DNA of 64,000 bases from Telopea speciosissima (Eukaryota; Streptophyta; Magnoliopsida; Proteales; Proteaceae): contig NC_057925.1 of assembly GCF_018873765.1 (NCBI RefSeq), positions 62,985,970 to 63,049,969 of the forward strand. The letters run 5' to 3'. Positions 24,106 to 36,241 of the stretch are shown here, piece by piece (the first letter of the stretch is position 1; each line of letters opens with the position of its first letter). Position numbers and translations under genes: made by a program. Under the pieces are notes generated by a model, which searched no databases, was not told the DNA's origin, and saw nothing but the letters and a program-made list of their open reading frames with translations.

Positions 24106-24290
24106 TGATATATTTTACATATTACCTATTTATAGTGTTTTATGCTTCATCACTGTATTTTGCATATTCTAAGCATTGCCATACGTTTCTTGACCATTCT
24201 CATACATATCTTTACGTATCTTGCATCTCTCCGATACGATAGGATACGTCTCTTAAAATCACCCTTCCAATACCGATACTTTAAACCTTC
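24106..24290. mobile_element. hAT-like GATAC-family MITE, right half
   Basis: Resumes the MITE begun at 5432. It contains TACGTATC, CGATACGATAGGATACG and CCGATACTTT words, and ends ACTTTAAACCTTC, the inverted counterpart of the left end. Confidence 0.6.
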
Positions 24291-24294
24291 CCAT

Positions 24295-24655
24295 GGGTCT
24301 GGTCCACTTATGTAGGAACATGGACCTGACCCCTTAGGTTCCTACGGCTGTATTTCTGGCACAAGAACCTGTCTACATCATAACCGAGAGAGAGAGAGTA
24401 CAATAGGAGAAAAAGGGGGAGATCCTAGGTCACGATTGGGTTATGGAGATCCTAGGTCACGATAGGATTCAGAATTAACCCAATCGTGCCCTAGGCCCAC
24501 AACTTATATTAAAACTAGAAACCCACTTCGAGTCAAATTACAACCAAAGTAAATAATCCTAACTAACAATGACTTAACTAGACTTATCACAAACTAACTC
24601 TAAGAGTAACCTTAATGATACAACAAAGACTCCCACTCCCTCTCACACTACAACA
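24295..24655 (-). mobile_element. Possible copia LTR fragment
   Basis: The minus strand from 24655 begins TGTTGTAGTGTGAGAGGGAG, a style seen in copia LTRs. A 27-bp tandem duplication with GAGATCCTAGGTCACGAT occurs at 24419 and 24446. No partner LTR or TSD was found, so this is weak. Confidence 0.3.
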
Positions 24656-27600
24656 CCCTCTTATGGTACGATTTAACAGTAATCATACAAGTCATTGACT
24701 GAAAAATCCACATGATGCAATTATGCAATTTACATAAATAGTGCTCATTATGTTTTTAGAAGAAAACAGATCCAGCAGCTATGATTTTGTGAATGTGGAT
24801 AGTGCTTCATAATTTGAACAACCTAGAGAATAATAAATGGTTAAAATAGTTTATAACATGGCATTATTACAAAGAAAATATGTAAGCATCACCATTGGAG
24901 AGCATGACAACAACCTATATCCATATTCATGATCACTATGCATTTGTATCCAACAATCATTCTATTAGTAATTATCAAAGCATTAAATGCTGGCTGTTAG
25001 TATTGCACGGATTCAGACATAGAATCCAGATCCTGACCTGTAGATGGCCATAACTATTGCAAACTGAAAGAAGATGGATTCAAAAACTTAGTTGTTTTGC
25101 CAACTTTCAGATAACACTTAATATTTTGGACCACTAATAAGGGAGGAAACAGCTGGACATGGGTATGTCTATTTATAACTAATTCTCTCTTTCAGAAGTT
25201 TTGGAATGAGAAACTTCTTTAGTTGTTGCTGATTGGATATGTAGCAGAACTTAATGAAGTGTGCACAAAGATCAAGATTGAATCTAGTAAGTTGATCTGA
25301 TTTTCCTTTGTTGAAGTATATCAAGATCATAAGGAGTAGAGGATATCTCGATTAGAAAATTCCATATTCTAGTCGAGATTCCTCTCCTCCTCATGTGTCT
25401 CTTCTATTTTATATTTATGTTTCCTAGTCCTAGTTGGAGTCCCTAGTTCTAGTCCTAGTTCCTTTTCAAGTTATTTTCTATTTTCCTATAGTAATGTGAA
25501 GTCCTAGTATGATTAGGAATTCCCTCTCCTGCTGTAATCTTTTAGTATAAATATAAACTAGGTGAGGGAGATTGTCAAGTTCGACATTTCTCTTCTCTTC
25601 CCAATCTTCTTCTCTCATGCTCAGTTCTGGTTTCTGTTTAGTGTGCTTTGCTACATCCTTCATTCTTCTTCTCCTATTATTTTTCTCTCTAACTTCATTG
25701 GCGGTATCTTAAGAATTCCAAAAAAGTGCAGCCTTGATTTCTCTCACTTTTCCAAACCCTAATCTCTCCCCTTCACAAAACCACTGTGGCCCTACAGTAA
25801 TCGACCCTTCTAATTAGACACATCCCTCTCTGGCCAAAGCACAAGATATTCAATAAAAGAATGTATGCTAAAAATCAGGCAGCGCCAATCTTCCTCATCC
25901 TCTATGATGAATAAAGATGGATAAATGATCTGCAAGTTCCCTCTAGTCCAGTTGGGGCACCAAAAATCTCTCCAGTAGCTTTTAATGTGGAAATGAATTT
26001 ATTCCTCCTCCCTATCACAAATATTTGGATGAATCATCAACTTTATTTTGACCACATAACAAAGTGAACCAAGTTGATGTTTGTGATTTCTTTTCTATTT
26101 TAAAAAAGTTTAAATAAAAATCATATTAGTCTCCAGCTTTCAATGAAGTGGAATGGGAAAATAGAAGTTTGTAGCCAACACCTATTAGTTTGAAGGAGGC
26201 TTAATTGACTTGTTGTAAGAATCTTACTCAAGATATGAATTACTAAATAAGTGGTGAAAGCTCTCAACAAACATTACAAGTTAGCACAAATGAACAATAT
26301 ATACAAAGTATGATCAGTTACACAAAAGCCAGACAGAAAATGAAAAGGCACTGATCAAGCAATCCCAATGATCTCAACACACAGCATAGACAGAAATCCT
26401 TAGGGATTAAGAACCAAAAGAAAAGTAGACTCTTTACTCAGTCAACCACATCCTAGAAAAAGCAGTTTTTGTCCACGGAGACCCAGTAATTAAGATCTTT
26501 CCAAGCAGAACATAGACATAAAATATAATGAGTTCATTCCATAGGATAAGACCTAGACAGCTGGAAGCTTTTACTAGCCACACAAGGATGAGCTCCAATG
26601 GTGTGTGAGGTGCAAGGCAAAGCATCCCAAGAAGAAACACACACACACACACACTAATGTGAAGAGTAGGGAGAGAAAAGGAAAAAAGGAACCGAAATGA
26701 TAATGAACAAGCAGTTTGGCAATTAATGACTGAACAGTTTACTACTTGCTACACAAGATAGTCATATTGTGAAAGAACTTCAAAGCACTAGAAGCATGGA
26801 CCTAGAAAGCGAGTGAAATATTAAAAGACTCAGTTCAAGAGTAGTAGGAAATTATTTAGGGAGATGACAAAGAACTTAAGAAACTTTTTGTAGTTCCTGT
26901 TGGAGATGTGAATATCAGAAGTATGGTTTCTCTTGGCGAGGGCTTCAAGTTTTAAAGCATGTTTATATGTCCAGCTCCTATTGGTGGAATGTGACTTTCA
27001 GAACTGCATGGGGATCTAAAATTAGGTTTCCATATATGGTCTATCAATCGGACATGTTATCTGACTGCACTATTGTTTCCACTCACAACCTGAGCTGTGG
27101 AAGTATAAAAATTTTCTTGCACCAAAACCAAAGCAAATGGAGCCCCTCCCCCATACACACACACAAAAATTCATAATTCAATGCAATAATGTTTCGCATA
27201 TGCACCCACAGACAACCATGACCCACCAATCTCCCAACAAACCCAATCCACAGAATTTGATTATTGAACAAAAATTTACAGACCTCACCAAAATGCCAAA
27301 AGGCTGCAGTACTGAGGAAGTGCACTAAATCAGGCCTTTTAACCCATAGGGTTCACAACAAAAATTTTGAAATTAGGTTCCAAAAGGATTTCCTTAGTAT
27401 GAATATTGAAATACCCCCCCCTGCGATGTTGTACACTTACACTCCAACTATTTCATATATAGTTGAAACTCTATAACCTAGTTAAAATTCCTCACATAAT
27501 TCACCTCCACCTTGGACAAATTGTCAAACTATGCTGTAAACAAAATCATAGTTCATTTAAGAGCACCAGTATTCCCATGCAACCATAAAACTAATTATGA

Positions 27601-27860
27601 TGCAAGATCCTGTCTAGTTCAATACCTCTTTAACATTATAGGCAAAATTATTTGATACACAGCAATTACAAGTGCTCCAAAGTACGACCATTTGAATAAA
27701 ACCATAACAGCCACACTAATTAACTTTACAGGGAATATTAACAACTTGTGAAATGATAGATTCCATAATCTAAAATCAATGTTTAGTATATAAACAACTT
27801 CTGTAGGAGGATGAACAATACTGATTGAGATAGGTAGACAGAAAGAAAGTATATGTTGAC
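24656..27860. other. No gene recognised; one promoter-like LTR stretch
   Basis: AT-rich sequence without a credible frame. Between about 25315 and 25800 there are LTR-like traits: CTAGTCCTAGTT repeats, AGTATAAATATAAAC at 25534-25548, then a C/T-rich downstream stretch. A (CA)n run lies at 26638-26654. If the gene at 27865-28538 keeps its remaining exons in place, they would be expected here or farther left; I could not find them. Confidence 0.5.
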
Positions 27861-27864
27861 GCAC

Positions 27865-28538
27865 CATATCTGGTCGGAGAAGAGAATGAACCACGAGACA
27901 TCTAGCAGGATAGCACAGCAAAGAAGAACAGCGTACGTCCGGCCAAGGCTCTGGCTGCTACTTTCAATTGCAACAAGGGCAAATAATGCTATTGCCAAAT
28001 TGATCAGCAAGACGCCATTGTACATTGCGCCGAGAGATCCAACCAACGCGCAGCCGATCTAAGATAGACACAGAATCCCCAACTTCAATCCAACAAGAGT
28101 TAAAAAAAAAAATGAACAACTAAAATCAAATTACAAAATAACAGAGCAATAAGCAGAATCCTCTAAAATTATCATATGTAAAGAAAAAGGGGGGTGGGGG
28201 TGGGGGGAGGAGCCAGAAACTAAAGTTCAACTATAAAACAAACGGAAACTGGATTAGGATCAAAATGAAACTGTGTGGGTCAGTGTAGAGGGAGATCACT
28301 ATGAAAGCAATATCAAGATAGAGAAAAAGATAGCAAAACGAAAAGTCCAGACTACAGAACCCAAAAATTCACCAATTAAAAAGGAAAAGGAAACTAAAGC
28401 ATTAACTGATATTTAAAATAAATTAAAAAAAAAAAGGCATACTTGAATGTATATGAGAATAACAGCAATGGTTTGAATCTTATCGTAATCCCGAAGCCAA
28501 GATCGAAACCGTGTTTGGAAAGAAAAATAGAGCATCAT
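27865..28538 (-). CDS. Membrane protein, AGTRAP-like, two exons (partial)
   Basis: Two exons of a plant gene that looks single-copy here. Exon 1 (28538-28443) starts MMLYFSFQTRFRSWLRDYDK and ends at ATTCAA|GTATGC. Exon 2 (28058-27865) follows a CTTAG acceptor and ends ATATG|GTGCGT. Joined in phase 0 they read LIYIQ-IGCALVGSLGAMYNG, then VLLINLAIALFALVAIESSS and LGRTYAVLLCCAILLDVSWF. The result is about 96 residues with three hydrophobic segments. Family memory places this with small plant transmembrane proteins similar to the angiotensin-receptor-associated (AGTRAP) family; role unknown. Exon 2 ends in phase 2, so at least one more exon (starting with one base to complete a Trp or Cys codon) is expected, but none was seen within 3 kb. 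The gene may be broken, or its next intron may contain the transposon nest. Confidence 0.55.
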
Positions 28539-28680
28539 AAAAGGGGAATTTGGTTTTCCAGCCAACGAATCAAGGGAGTAGAAGTTAGGGGAGGACCTCC
28601 CCCGCCCGCTACATTGGGTACCTAATACATTGAGTCAGAAATCTCTGAGATTTTTTAAACGGAGACACAGAGATAGAGAT

Positions 28681-28702
28681 AGAGAGAGAGAGAGAGAGAG
28701 AG
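28681..28702. repeat. (AG)n microsatellite
   Basis: Eleven AG units upstream of the two-exon membrane-protein gene. Confidence 0.95.
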
Positions 28703-28949
28703 ACAGGAATGTCCTTCTGGATTCTGCTGCACTTTTGTTATTGGAAAAAATCTTCTTGTTACTTATCACGATACCCATCGTACCGATGATGCATTGTGAT
28801 TTGTAACCTATGTTCTCATTATATCACGTGGAACGTGAATTCCGCGAAACTGTCTTGAAATTTTTAAATGTTTAATTTGTTATAAGGCTTATATTAATTA
28901 AGCTGAAATTTCAACAAACGACAATAGGGTTATTCTGGGAACGAAATAT

Positions 28950-30771
28950 GGAAAATTTACATATACCACCCCTGAGGTTTGATGAAAAGATATTTTCACC
29001 CCTCAGTTTTGGAAAATTCTGCGTACCCCCTTGAGGTTTGCAAGCGGTAACAAATAAGACCATTCCGTCAGTTCATAATTAACACTGTTAAAATGAAGGG
29101 GTAAAGTTACAAACTACCCCTTTAAGAAAAAAAAAACCTGCAACTCATCTTTCCCAAATCGATTGGGGAAGATGAATTGCAAGTATCCTTGTAGGGAACA
29201 AAAACTCAGATTTTTGTCACTCATCTCTCAAGTCTCATCACTGATCATCAATATCCAATCCCATCATCATCTTCTTCCACACTCAACAAAATCACCTCTC
29301 ACAACTTGAAATGGAATCAAAATCAAACCCAACTCCAAGTTCAAAGACCCCATCTCCCTGCAACTACAGCCTTAAAAACCACAGCAGATCCTTCTCCTCG
29401 TGTCGAAACCCTTCTGCAGGCTAAAGCCATGACACTCTCCGCCAATGCCGATTCCTCATCTCTCTCCTTCCTTAAGAACAACAACCGCTATCACTAGCAG
29501 ATTCAACAGAAGCAGCAAATCGATATGGAAAAGAAACAGAGTAAAACAGAGAAGGGGAAAGAGAGAGATAAGGTAATAGAACCCAGAGAAAGAGATGAGC
29601 CGAGAAGGTCGTCAGTCTCCCTCCATAGCGCTAGGAGAAAATCCTTCTGTGATTCCCAGATGGAGTTGGGTGAGTTCTTCTCCACCGTTGGCGTGAAGAT
29701 TGTGGCCGTCGACATGCCACCGTTTATGCAGATCCATGCCGTGACTTGTGCTCGGAAAACATACGATGGCCTTGATAAGTGCACTTCCAAGACACTAGCC
29801 TTTACTCTCAAGAAGGTAAGGAATCTAACATGCAAAGAGATTTCGATTTTTTTCTGGTTTTCAGTAGAAATGTGTGAGAATCCCAGGAAGATGTTAGGCG
29901 AAGATGAAGTGAGATGAAGAGAGAAAAAACAAAACTCCTCCAAACCCCAAAAATCTAAGGTTGATGAGAATCCCAGGAACAATCGATGAGTTCATCGGAA
30001 GGGTGATTGTTCATCTGAAACTACCCCATTTCAAGAATAGAAGCAAGAAATTGTGTAGAGGTTGACGTTTCACAGGTGCAGTGGCCATGGTTTTACTCTT
30101 TACCTTTGGAGGAATTTGTTGTCGTTGAAGCGTTTTGATTGTTTTTGTTGCTGTCCTTCTCTCCCAATCCGTAAAAAATCCAAGGTTCATTCTTGAACCA
30201 CAAATCCAGTTTTCATATTCTTCTTATGTCAATGGAATATATTAGTATATTAATGTATGCGCCAATGTTATAATAGAGGTTGGGGTTGGGTGGTCACAGT
30301 CTAATATCAGATCTGGCGGCAAGTTATGAACCACTCTGGTTTATAGCTTTGGTTCTCTAAATGGGAGAGGGTTTCAGATCTCTGCTTTGGGGGTTTGATT
30401 CATATGTGAAGGAACAATCTATGCCCTAACTTTCATCCAATGATGGCTTGTCGGTATTCAAAATTAATCAGTCCAATAGTGCCACAGGTTGCTGAAAAAT
30501 AAAGTGAACAATAGCAAAGAACTTAAAAGGATACATGCAACTCATCTTCCCCCAAACGATTTGGGGAAGATGAGTTACAGGTTTTTTTTTTTTTTTACAA
30601 GGGCAATTTTATCAGTTCACTTTAAATTTTTAACAGTGTTAGTCATGAACTAACGGAATGGGCTTATTTGTTACCATTTGCAAACCTCAAGGGGGTACGC
30701 AGAATTTTCCAAAATTGGAGGGTGAAAATATCCTTTCGTCAAACCTCAGGGGTGGTATGTGTAAATTTCAC
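28950..30771. mobile_element. Pack-MULE-like element 1 (dynein light chain piece)
   Basis: 1,822 bp bounded by a perfect 9-bp TSD ACGAAATAT (28941-28949 and 30772-30780), the hallmark size for Mutator elements. Long terminal inverted repeats of about 230 bp: 28950-29180 matches the complement of 30540-30771, with shared CCACCCCTGAGGTTTG, AACACTGTTA and CAACTCATCTT. No transposase is present. The interior carries a captured gene piece (29306-29917). Confidence 0.92.
29525..29917 (+). pseudogene. Captured dynein light chain exon
   Basis: The frame MEKKQSKTEKGKERDKVIEP... leads into GVKIVAVDMPPFMQIHAVTC and ARKTYDGLDKCTSKTLAFTL, the N-terminal half of a plant LC8-type dynein light chain (motor accessory / hub protein). 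The homology stops at LKK exactly where CAAGAAG|GTAAGG forms a splice donor at 29815/29816. Beyond it the reading frame runs on as intron (VRNLTCKEIS...) to a stop. So exon 1 plus intron start were copied at the DNA level, and the C-terminal target-binding half is absent. A separate frame at 29306-29497 lies upstream. Whether it is transcribed cannot be seen. Confidence 0.75.
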
Positions 30772-30831
30772 ACGAAATATTAACCTCATCATGTTTACCC
30801 AAAAAAACCTTCATCATTGTTATAAAAATAA

Positions 30832-32402
30832 GTGTTTTTAACAAATGCCCCCTAAAAAAACTCATTTGTCCAAATGCCCCTTGCAATTTTTCTAATTATA
30901 AACTCCCCCTTACTTTAAAAATAGTGTAGCACTTTGGTCCAGTCCGTTAGTCTAGAACATTAGAGGTTAGTTTTAGGGGACTTGATGACCAAAATGCCTT
31001 TATGATAAAAATCAATTAAACTTAAAGAATAAAGTGACCAAATCATCCTCCCCAAATAGTTTAGGATTTGAAATTGAAATTTTTTTCCCCAAATCGTTTA
31101 GGGTTTGAATCCATTTGGAGAGCAAGAGATCAATCCAGAAAATAATTCAGAAAACTGTCAGTCCGCCGCAAAGGAATCTGGTATTTCTTATATCCCAAAT
31201 TCCCAATACCACTTCCTCCTACACTAGGGGTGCCCAACGTTTTTAATTCGCGATTCCCGATCACTGATCCGTGATGTGGACAACGAGTTTCAGATTTCTA
31301 CTCGCCTTCTTCTTCCTTTTGGGTATTGTAAAGTTTTTCCCACTTTCCAAATTTCCTTTTTTTTTTTTTTTTTAAATTCCTTTTGGTTTCAAGTTCTTGG
31401 AATTACAAATAATATGTTCTCATACCGACTTTCTAGAGGTGAATGCTTCCCTTCCATTTATTATTATCATCATCTATGTCGTCCCTTTCAAAGATCGAGC
31501 ATGACTCTTCACGATAGAGAGAGAGAGAATGAAAGAATTCTGAGCAGAAATGGACCTTGAGTGTGATCTAATCTACCGTATAATACCATAGGGAAAAAAA
31601 AGTAGAAAATTCCCTGATACATGCTTGATGATCCCTCCGATTGAAGGTAAAAAGGGCAGTCGATGCTTCAGAGACATGAATCACAGTCAAAATGGACAAA
31701 AATTCAAAGCCTTCCATTAAATTTTCAAATAATGAAGAAGAAAGAGAACTATCCTAATCACATGTTTTCGATAAAATTATTTCCAGGACTATCTAATAAA
31801 AAAACCAGGCATTTTCCGTTATATAAACGGTTGTTATAAATCAAAAGAGGTGAGGGCAGAAAGAACATCGTCGTCAAAGTTCCAGAGCTCCAACGGAGCG
31901 CCACCAACTACGTTTTCTTGTGCGGCATTCTCATTCGCTACCACGGACCGCTTATCTCCCCCATCCAACTATGGAATCTGATAGAACTCCATGTACGTCT
32001 CGAATGCCATTAGCTCCTCCGACAGCCTCTGTAATTCATTTCCCCCCCCCCCCCCCCACAACTGCCCATATAGGATGGAAATTGATTATCTGATCTCTTG
32101 CTTTCCAAATGGGTTCAAACCTTAAACGGTTTGGGAAAAAAAATTTCAGTTCCAAACCCTAAACTATTTGGAGAAGATGAAGGCAATTTGGTCAGTTTAT
32201 TTTTTAATTTTGGTTTTTTTTTTATTATCATAAAGGGCATTTTGGTCATTAAATCCTCAAAAACTAACTTCTAACGTCCCAGACTAAGGGACTGGACCAA
32301 AGTGCTACACTATTTTGAAAGTAAGGGGAATTTGTAATTCGAAAAGTTGTAGGGAGGCAATTGGACAAATAGGCATTTTTAGGGGGCATTTGTTAAAAAC
32401 CC
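30832..32402. mobile_element. Pack-MULE-like element 2 (ERF piece)
   Basis: 1,571 bp with a perfect 9-bp TSD TAAAAATAA (30823-30831 and 32403-32411). Terminal inverted repeats are about 300 bp: the left arm GTGTTTTTAACAAATGCCCC... to about 31130 matches the complement of 32090-32402, with shared TAGTGTAGCACTTTGGTCCA and CAAACCCTAAA-type segments. No transposase is present. A poly(C) run lies at 32042-32057. The interior carries a captured gene piece on the minus strand. Confidence 0.9.
31834..32037 (-). pseudogene. Captured ERF group VII-like C-terminus
   Basis: The minus strand reads LQRLSEELMAFETYMEFYQI-P-stop-LDGG, then QENVVGGAPLELWNFDDDVL, then SALTSFDL and a TAA stop at 31836-31834. 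The run of acidic and aromatic residues ending LW-FDD resembles the C-terminal activation region of plant group VII ethylene-response factors (RAP2.2/RAP2.12-like). That comparison is from memory and needs a search. An in-frame TAG replaces the expected Tyr after QIP. The AP2 DNA-binding domain is absent, so no function is expected. Confidence 0.5.
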
Positions 32403-33739
32403 TAAAAATAAAATGTCATAACTCTCATAAATGGAAAAAAAAACAAAAGGTTAATTTCATGGACACCCCTGTAAGTATACAATATATCACGGATATACCA
32501 AACTTTTGAAAAATATCATAAACTATCTTTATTTTATGTTTTTATTTCAATCTAGTCCACTCCGTTAGGGCTATGCAGTTAAATTGCTTTTAATTCTTTT
32601 ATAATGCTAAAATTACCCTTATTTCATGTTTTTTCCCTTCTTTCCGTTAGGTCTATGCAGTTAAGTTGCTTTTAATTCCAACAATGAATAGGACAAGTCT
32701 GGAGTTGCCTTTCATTTCGAGTTGTTGAGGCCGGTGCAGTTACTCTTATTAGTTTGTTTTGGATACTTGGTGCTTAGAAATAGAGATATACTGCACTTAC
32801 TTTTGAAAGGTCACCACAGTTGTTGCACCTTGAGCTTTAAATTCTCGCTGTTTCGCTGTTAGGCCAGTTTTCATTTAAATCTTAATTATTTTCTTATTCC
32901 AGTTCGTATTGATCAAGGATCAAACTTAAGAGTTTAGTTGAATTCTACTTAGATAAATCAAACATATTGCATACGGATGCGCCTTTTTTTTTTACATTTG
33001 TAGTTCTTGATTGAAATTTTTAGGTTTGAATGATGTAGTTTGTTTTAGCTCAATCGAATCGAATGTGCTGTAGGAATGATTCATGTTTAATGAACCACGC
33101 TCTTCCTATAATTTCTTTTCCTTTTGATTGTATATATCCGCACTGTTAAATTATTTATAAGTCTGAATGTTTGTAGTTTTATGGTTTTCGGGAATTTAAT
33201 TTTCATAAGCATTTATTTGGGTTCTAGAAGCCTGATGGTTTCTGAGAAAGGACAATAAGCCATTAACATTAGTTGGAATCACAGGCTGGAAGATGAATCA
33301 TAAAATTCACTTCCTCTTCATTTGGAACCATTGCCTTTGCCAAGGGAGACACTTTGCACATTCCCCACTGTGGGTACCATCTTAAGGATTGCTGGGTCTC
33401 CAGGCTATATATGGAAAGCTTGGCCAACATTTTCAAGGTTGTAGCCAATGGGTGAGACTCCATAACATAAGTTGTCGATCGAGCATGGTCAGGGTTGTGG
33501 CTTGGTATTCTGATGCCTACTTCTAATTAAGCTCGATCCGGTCTTTGTCAAACAAGGATGACTTTGTAATTCAGCATCAAAGGTATTCGGTTCTTGTGAT
33601 TTATATATTGTAAAACTCTTCTAGCGTTCTTTGGTATTATGATGTTGCCTGCCTGAATTATGAATTAGGGATTATAATGATCGATCGATTATCAACTTAT
33701 GGTCGTGTGCCTTTGTTGAGCTATCAATGTCCTCAGATT

Positions 33740-33784
<45 letters not shown>

Positions 33785-36232
33785 TTTATACCAGTACATG
33801 TGCATTTAATTTTATCTATGATTGTATATTCCTTTTTATGCCTATTTACTTATTTATTTTCTCTCTCAGTGACAAATTATGAAGAAGAATGTGCGACTTT
33901 GATGGATCTTCTCACTTCTTCAGAGGTCATGTATCATTTCGGTTAATATTCTTACTCCAATATATAGTTCTTATTGTACGATCTTGATATATATAATCTT
34001 GTTGGTAATTATTGTAGGGTGGCATTGTTATAAAATTCGATATATAGCGTGTGTGCTTTCCTTTTAAAGGATATGATTGAATCAGTCTAAAACTTACATA
34101 GATTGGGGGTATTGTTTTTCTTTTCAAGTTGTTGAATGAATGTTTTAATTATTAGAACATGATATTAACACATTCCCCTTCCGTTTATGCATGAGCAGAT
34201 GTCTCATACTTCTAGTGGTATTTATTTACAGGTGACGGCCGGATATATTCAAGTGTGTGGTTCGCGTGGTAGCTGCAGACCCCTGGAAAATTGAGGACTT
34301 CTGTACGTCCTCCTGGTGGGATGCATGAATATATAGGATCAGATTTACGTAGCTTGGAGGACCCAACTGCAAGAATTCATGCTTATCTAGATGTATATAT
34401 ATATGCTAAGGAAGGGGCCGGGTAAAACCTTTTTGCTTTTTCTAACTCCATATCTACAATTCATTAATTCATAATCATTTTCCACTTTTGATGTTTCTTG
34501 TAGGACGACAATCTTTTTGGTGGTAAACCCCCTGTGGATGTACTGACAAGAAACATGAACAATTTACTTGCATGGTATAACTGAAAATGAAAATAGTGAG
34601 AATTAATAATAACGAAAATGCTCCAAGAAATCCTCCTTGGATAGAATGTTGCATAAAATGTTATCATCGGGATAAAAATAACCCTTGGGGAAGTAGATGT
34701 AGAAGATTTCAGATCTTTGGAACTAATTAAGCTTATTGCATAAGACATTAGGAGACTGACTACAGGTCAGTATTTTATCTTTGGTTTTTTATAGTATGTC
34801 TTCAAAACATGGAACAAATGGTACAATAACTGACATTATAATTTAATGTGTTATTTACGAGTTTTACTCCTCTGAGTTTTTTGTAAGTGCAGGGAATGTT
34901 TTTGTCATCTGTCTATTTCAAATACTGTTTCTCATCGGGTGTAACTTTCAGAGATGCTTGCAATCATGTAAATTTTTTAGGTTTTTTCAGTTGAACTCTT
35001 GAGTGAACAGCTCATAACTTGATGTGGCTTCCAGGAAACTTCTACCCCATGCCATCTTTAATTATATTTTTTTAGGGGGTTGAGATTTCTAACTTTTTTT
35101 TTTTTTTTTTAATTGTTTGGATAAGAAAGCATTTGTTAAACAAACCCGCAAAACCCTAACCTTCCCCAGGTGAAGTTGGGATTCGATCCCAATTCGTGGC
35201 TATAACCAATCACTGCCTTTTACACCAGCTGCATTAGTTGGCACCTTGCCCAGTCCCGGATTTGTGGCCATGCGTATTGAATTTGGCAAAATATAGGTTG
35301 AGTTGTTTGTGTTCTCTTATAATGTGTTATCATGTCCATGTCAACCTAGAAATGGAAGAATAAGAGCAAATCATGTTGGGATTTAGGTTGACACGATTAC
35401 TTTTTGGGTCATGTTGAGATTGGATAGCTTTTGACCTAACACAAATTTGACAAGGTAGAAACACAATGCTGTCGAATCCGTTGCTTGGTGAGGCTCTTTT
35501 CCAGTTACTAAATGGAGGTCCAGTGATTGGAGAGGATCATGAGCCACCCCTCTTTTGTCTATGATGAAGGAATCATAATGAGATATAAAATGGGATTAGT
35601 AACTCATTGAGGGGGGAAAAAAAACCCGTAGAATATGACACTACTAGTTATTATCCAAGCATTGAATTGAACGACTGTTGTAGGCTCTGAATGACGAGGC
35701 CATCCGATGAAGTGAAGTGGGGTTGTGGAGCTGTTCAAAGCGTTCCCCCTGCAATCATGTGGGTTTTAGGTAGTGCTTCATCTCCATCAGCTCGTGTCTT
35801 CTGCTTTGAGCTGCTAGGGGGAGCTCGGTCTCACCGTACAATGAAGATTGCCAGCAGTTGGAGCCCTTTGTCCATTCTGCGAGGTGGCCAATGATTGCAT
35901 GGCCTCTACCAAGCAAGTGAATCAATTAATCCTTTGTCCATTCTTGCTAATATTGGTTTCTCAATTGATTTATTGATTTTGAACGTATTATTTTGTGGAC
36001 CGAGTTTTGCTCCACTCACGGTGACGGGAGAGGACAGGAATGGGTATTGGGAGGGTATTTTGGAACATACAAAAATTGAAGGAGGGGTTTGTGAACCCTA
36101 GGATGGTGGGTAAGGTGAACTACCTTCTATGGGTGGAGGAAAACTTTGTCCTTATTTTCTTTATTTCCGTGTAATTTCGTATTCTTTAAAGGTGCTATTG
36201 ATCGTTGTATCTTGTATGATGGAGAACTTTGA
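32403..36232. other. No gene recognised
   Basis: AT-rich sequence. A repeated CCGTTAGG-CTATGCAGTTAA segment occurs at about 32562 and 32646. The frames at 33677-33946 and 35691-36101 have no recognised domain. A degenerate GGATTCGATCCC at 35170 recalls a tRNA B box without an A box. Intron or intergenic DNA is most likely. Confidence 0.5.
33745..33781. repeat. (TC)n microsatellite
   Basis: About 18 TC units. Confidence 0.95.
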
Positions 36233-36241
36233 TTTTATTTA

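Noticed and set aside
35155-35230. Possible tRNA or SINE promoter (GGATTCGATCCC)
   Set aside because: Only a B-box-like word; no A box, no cloverleaf and no tail or TSD could be seen.
35691-36101. Two adjacent plus-strand frames
   Set aside because: No recognised domain, no splice support, composition like surrounding non-coding DNA.
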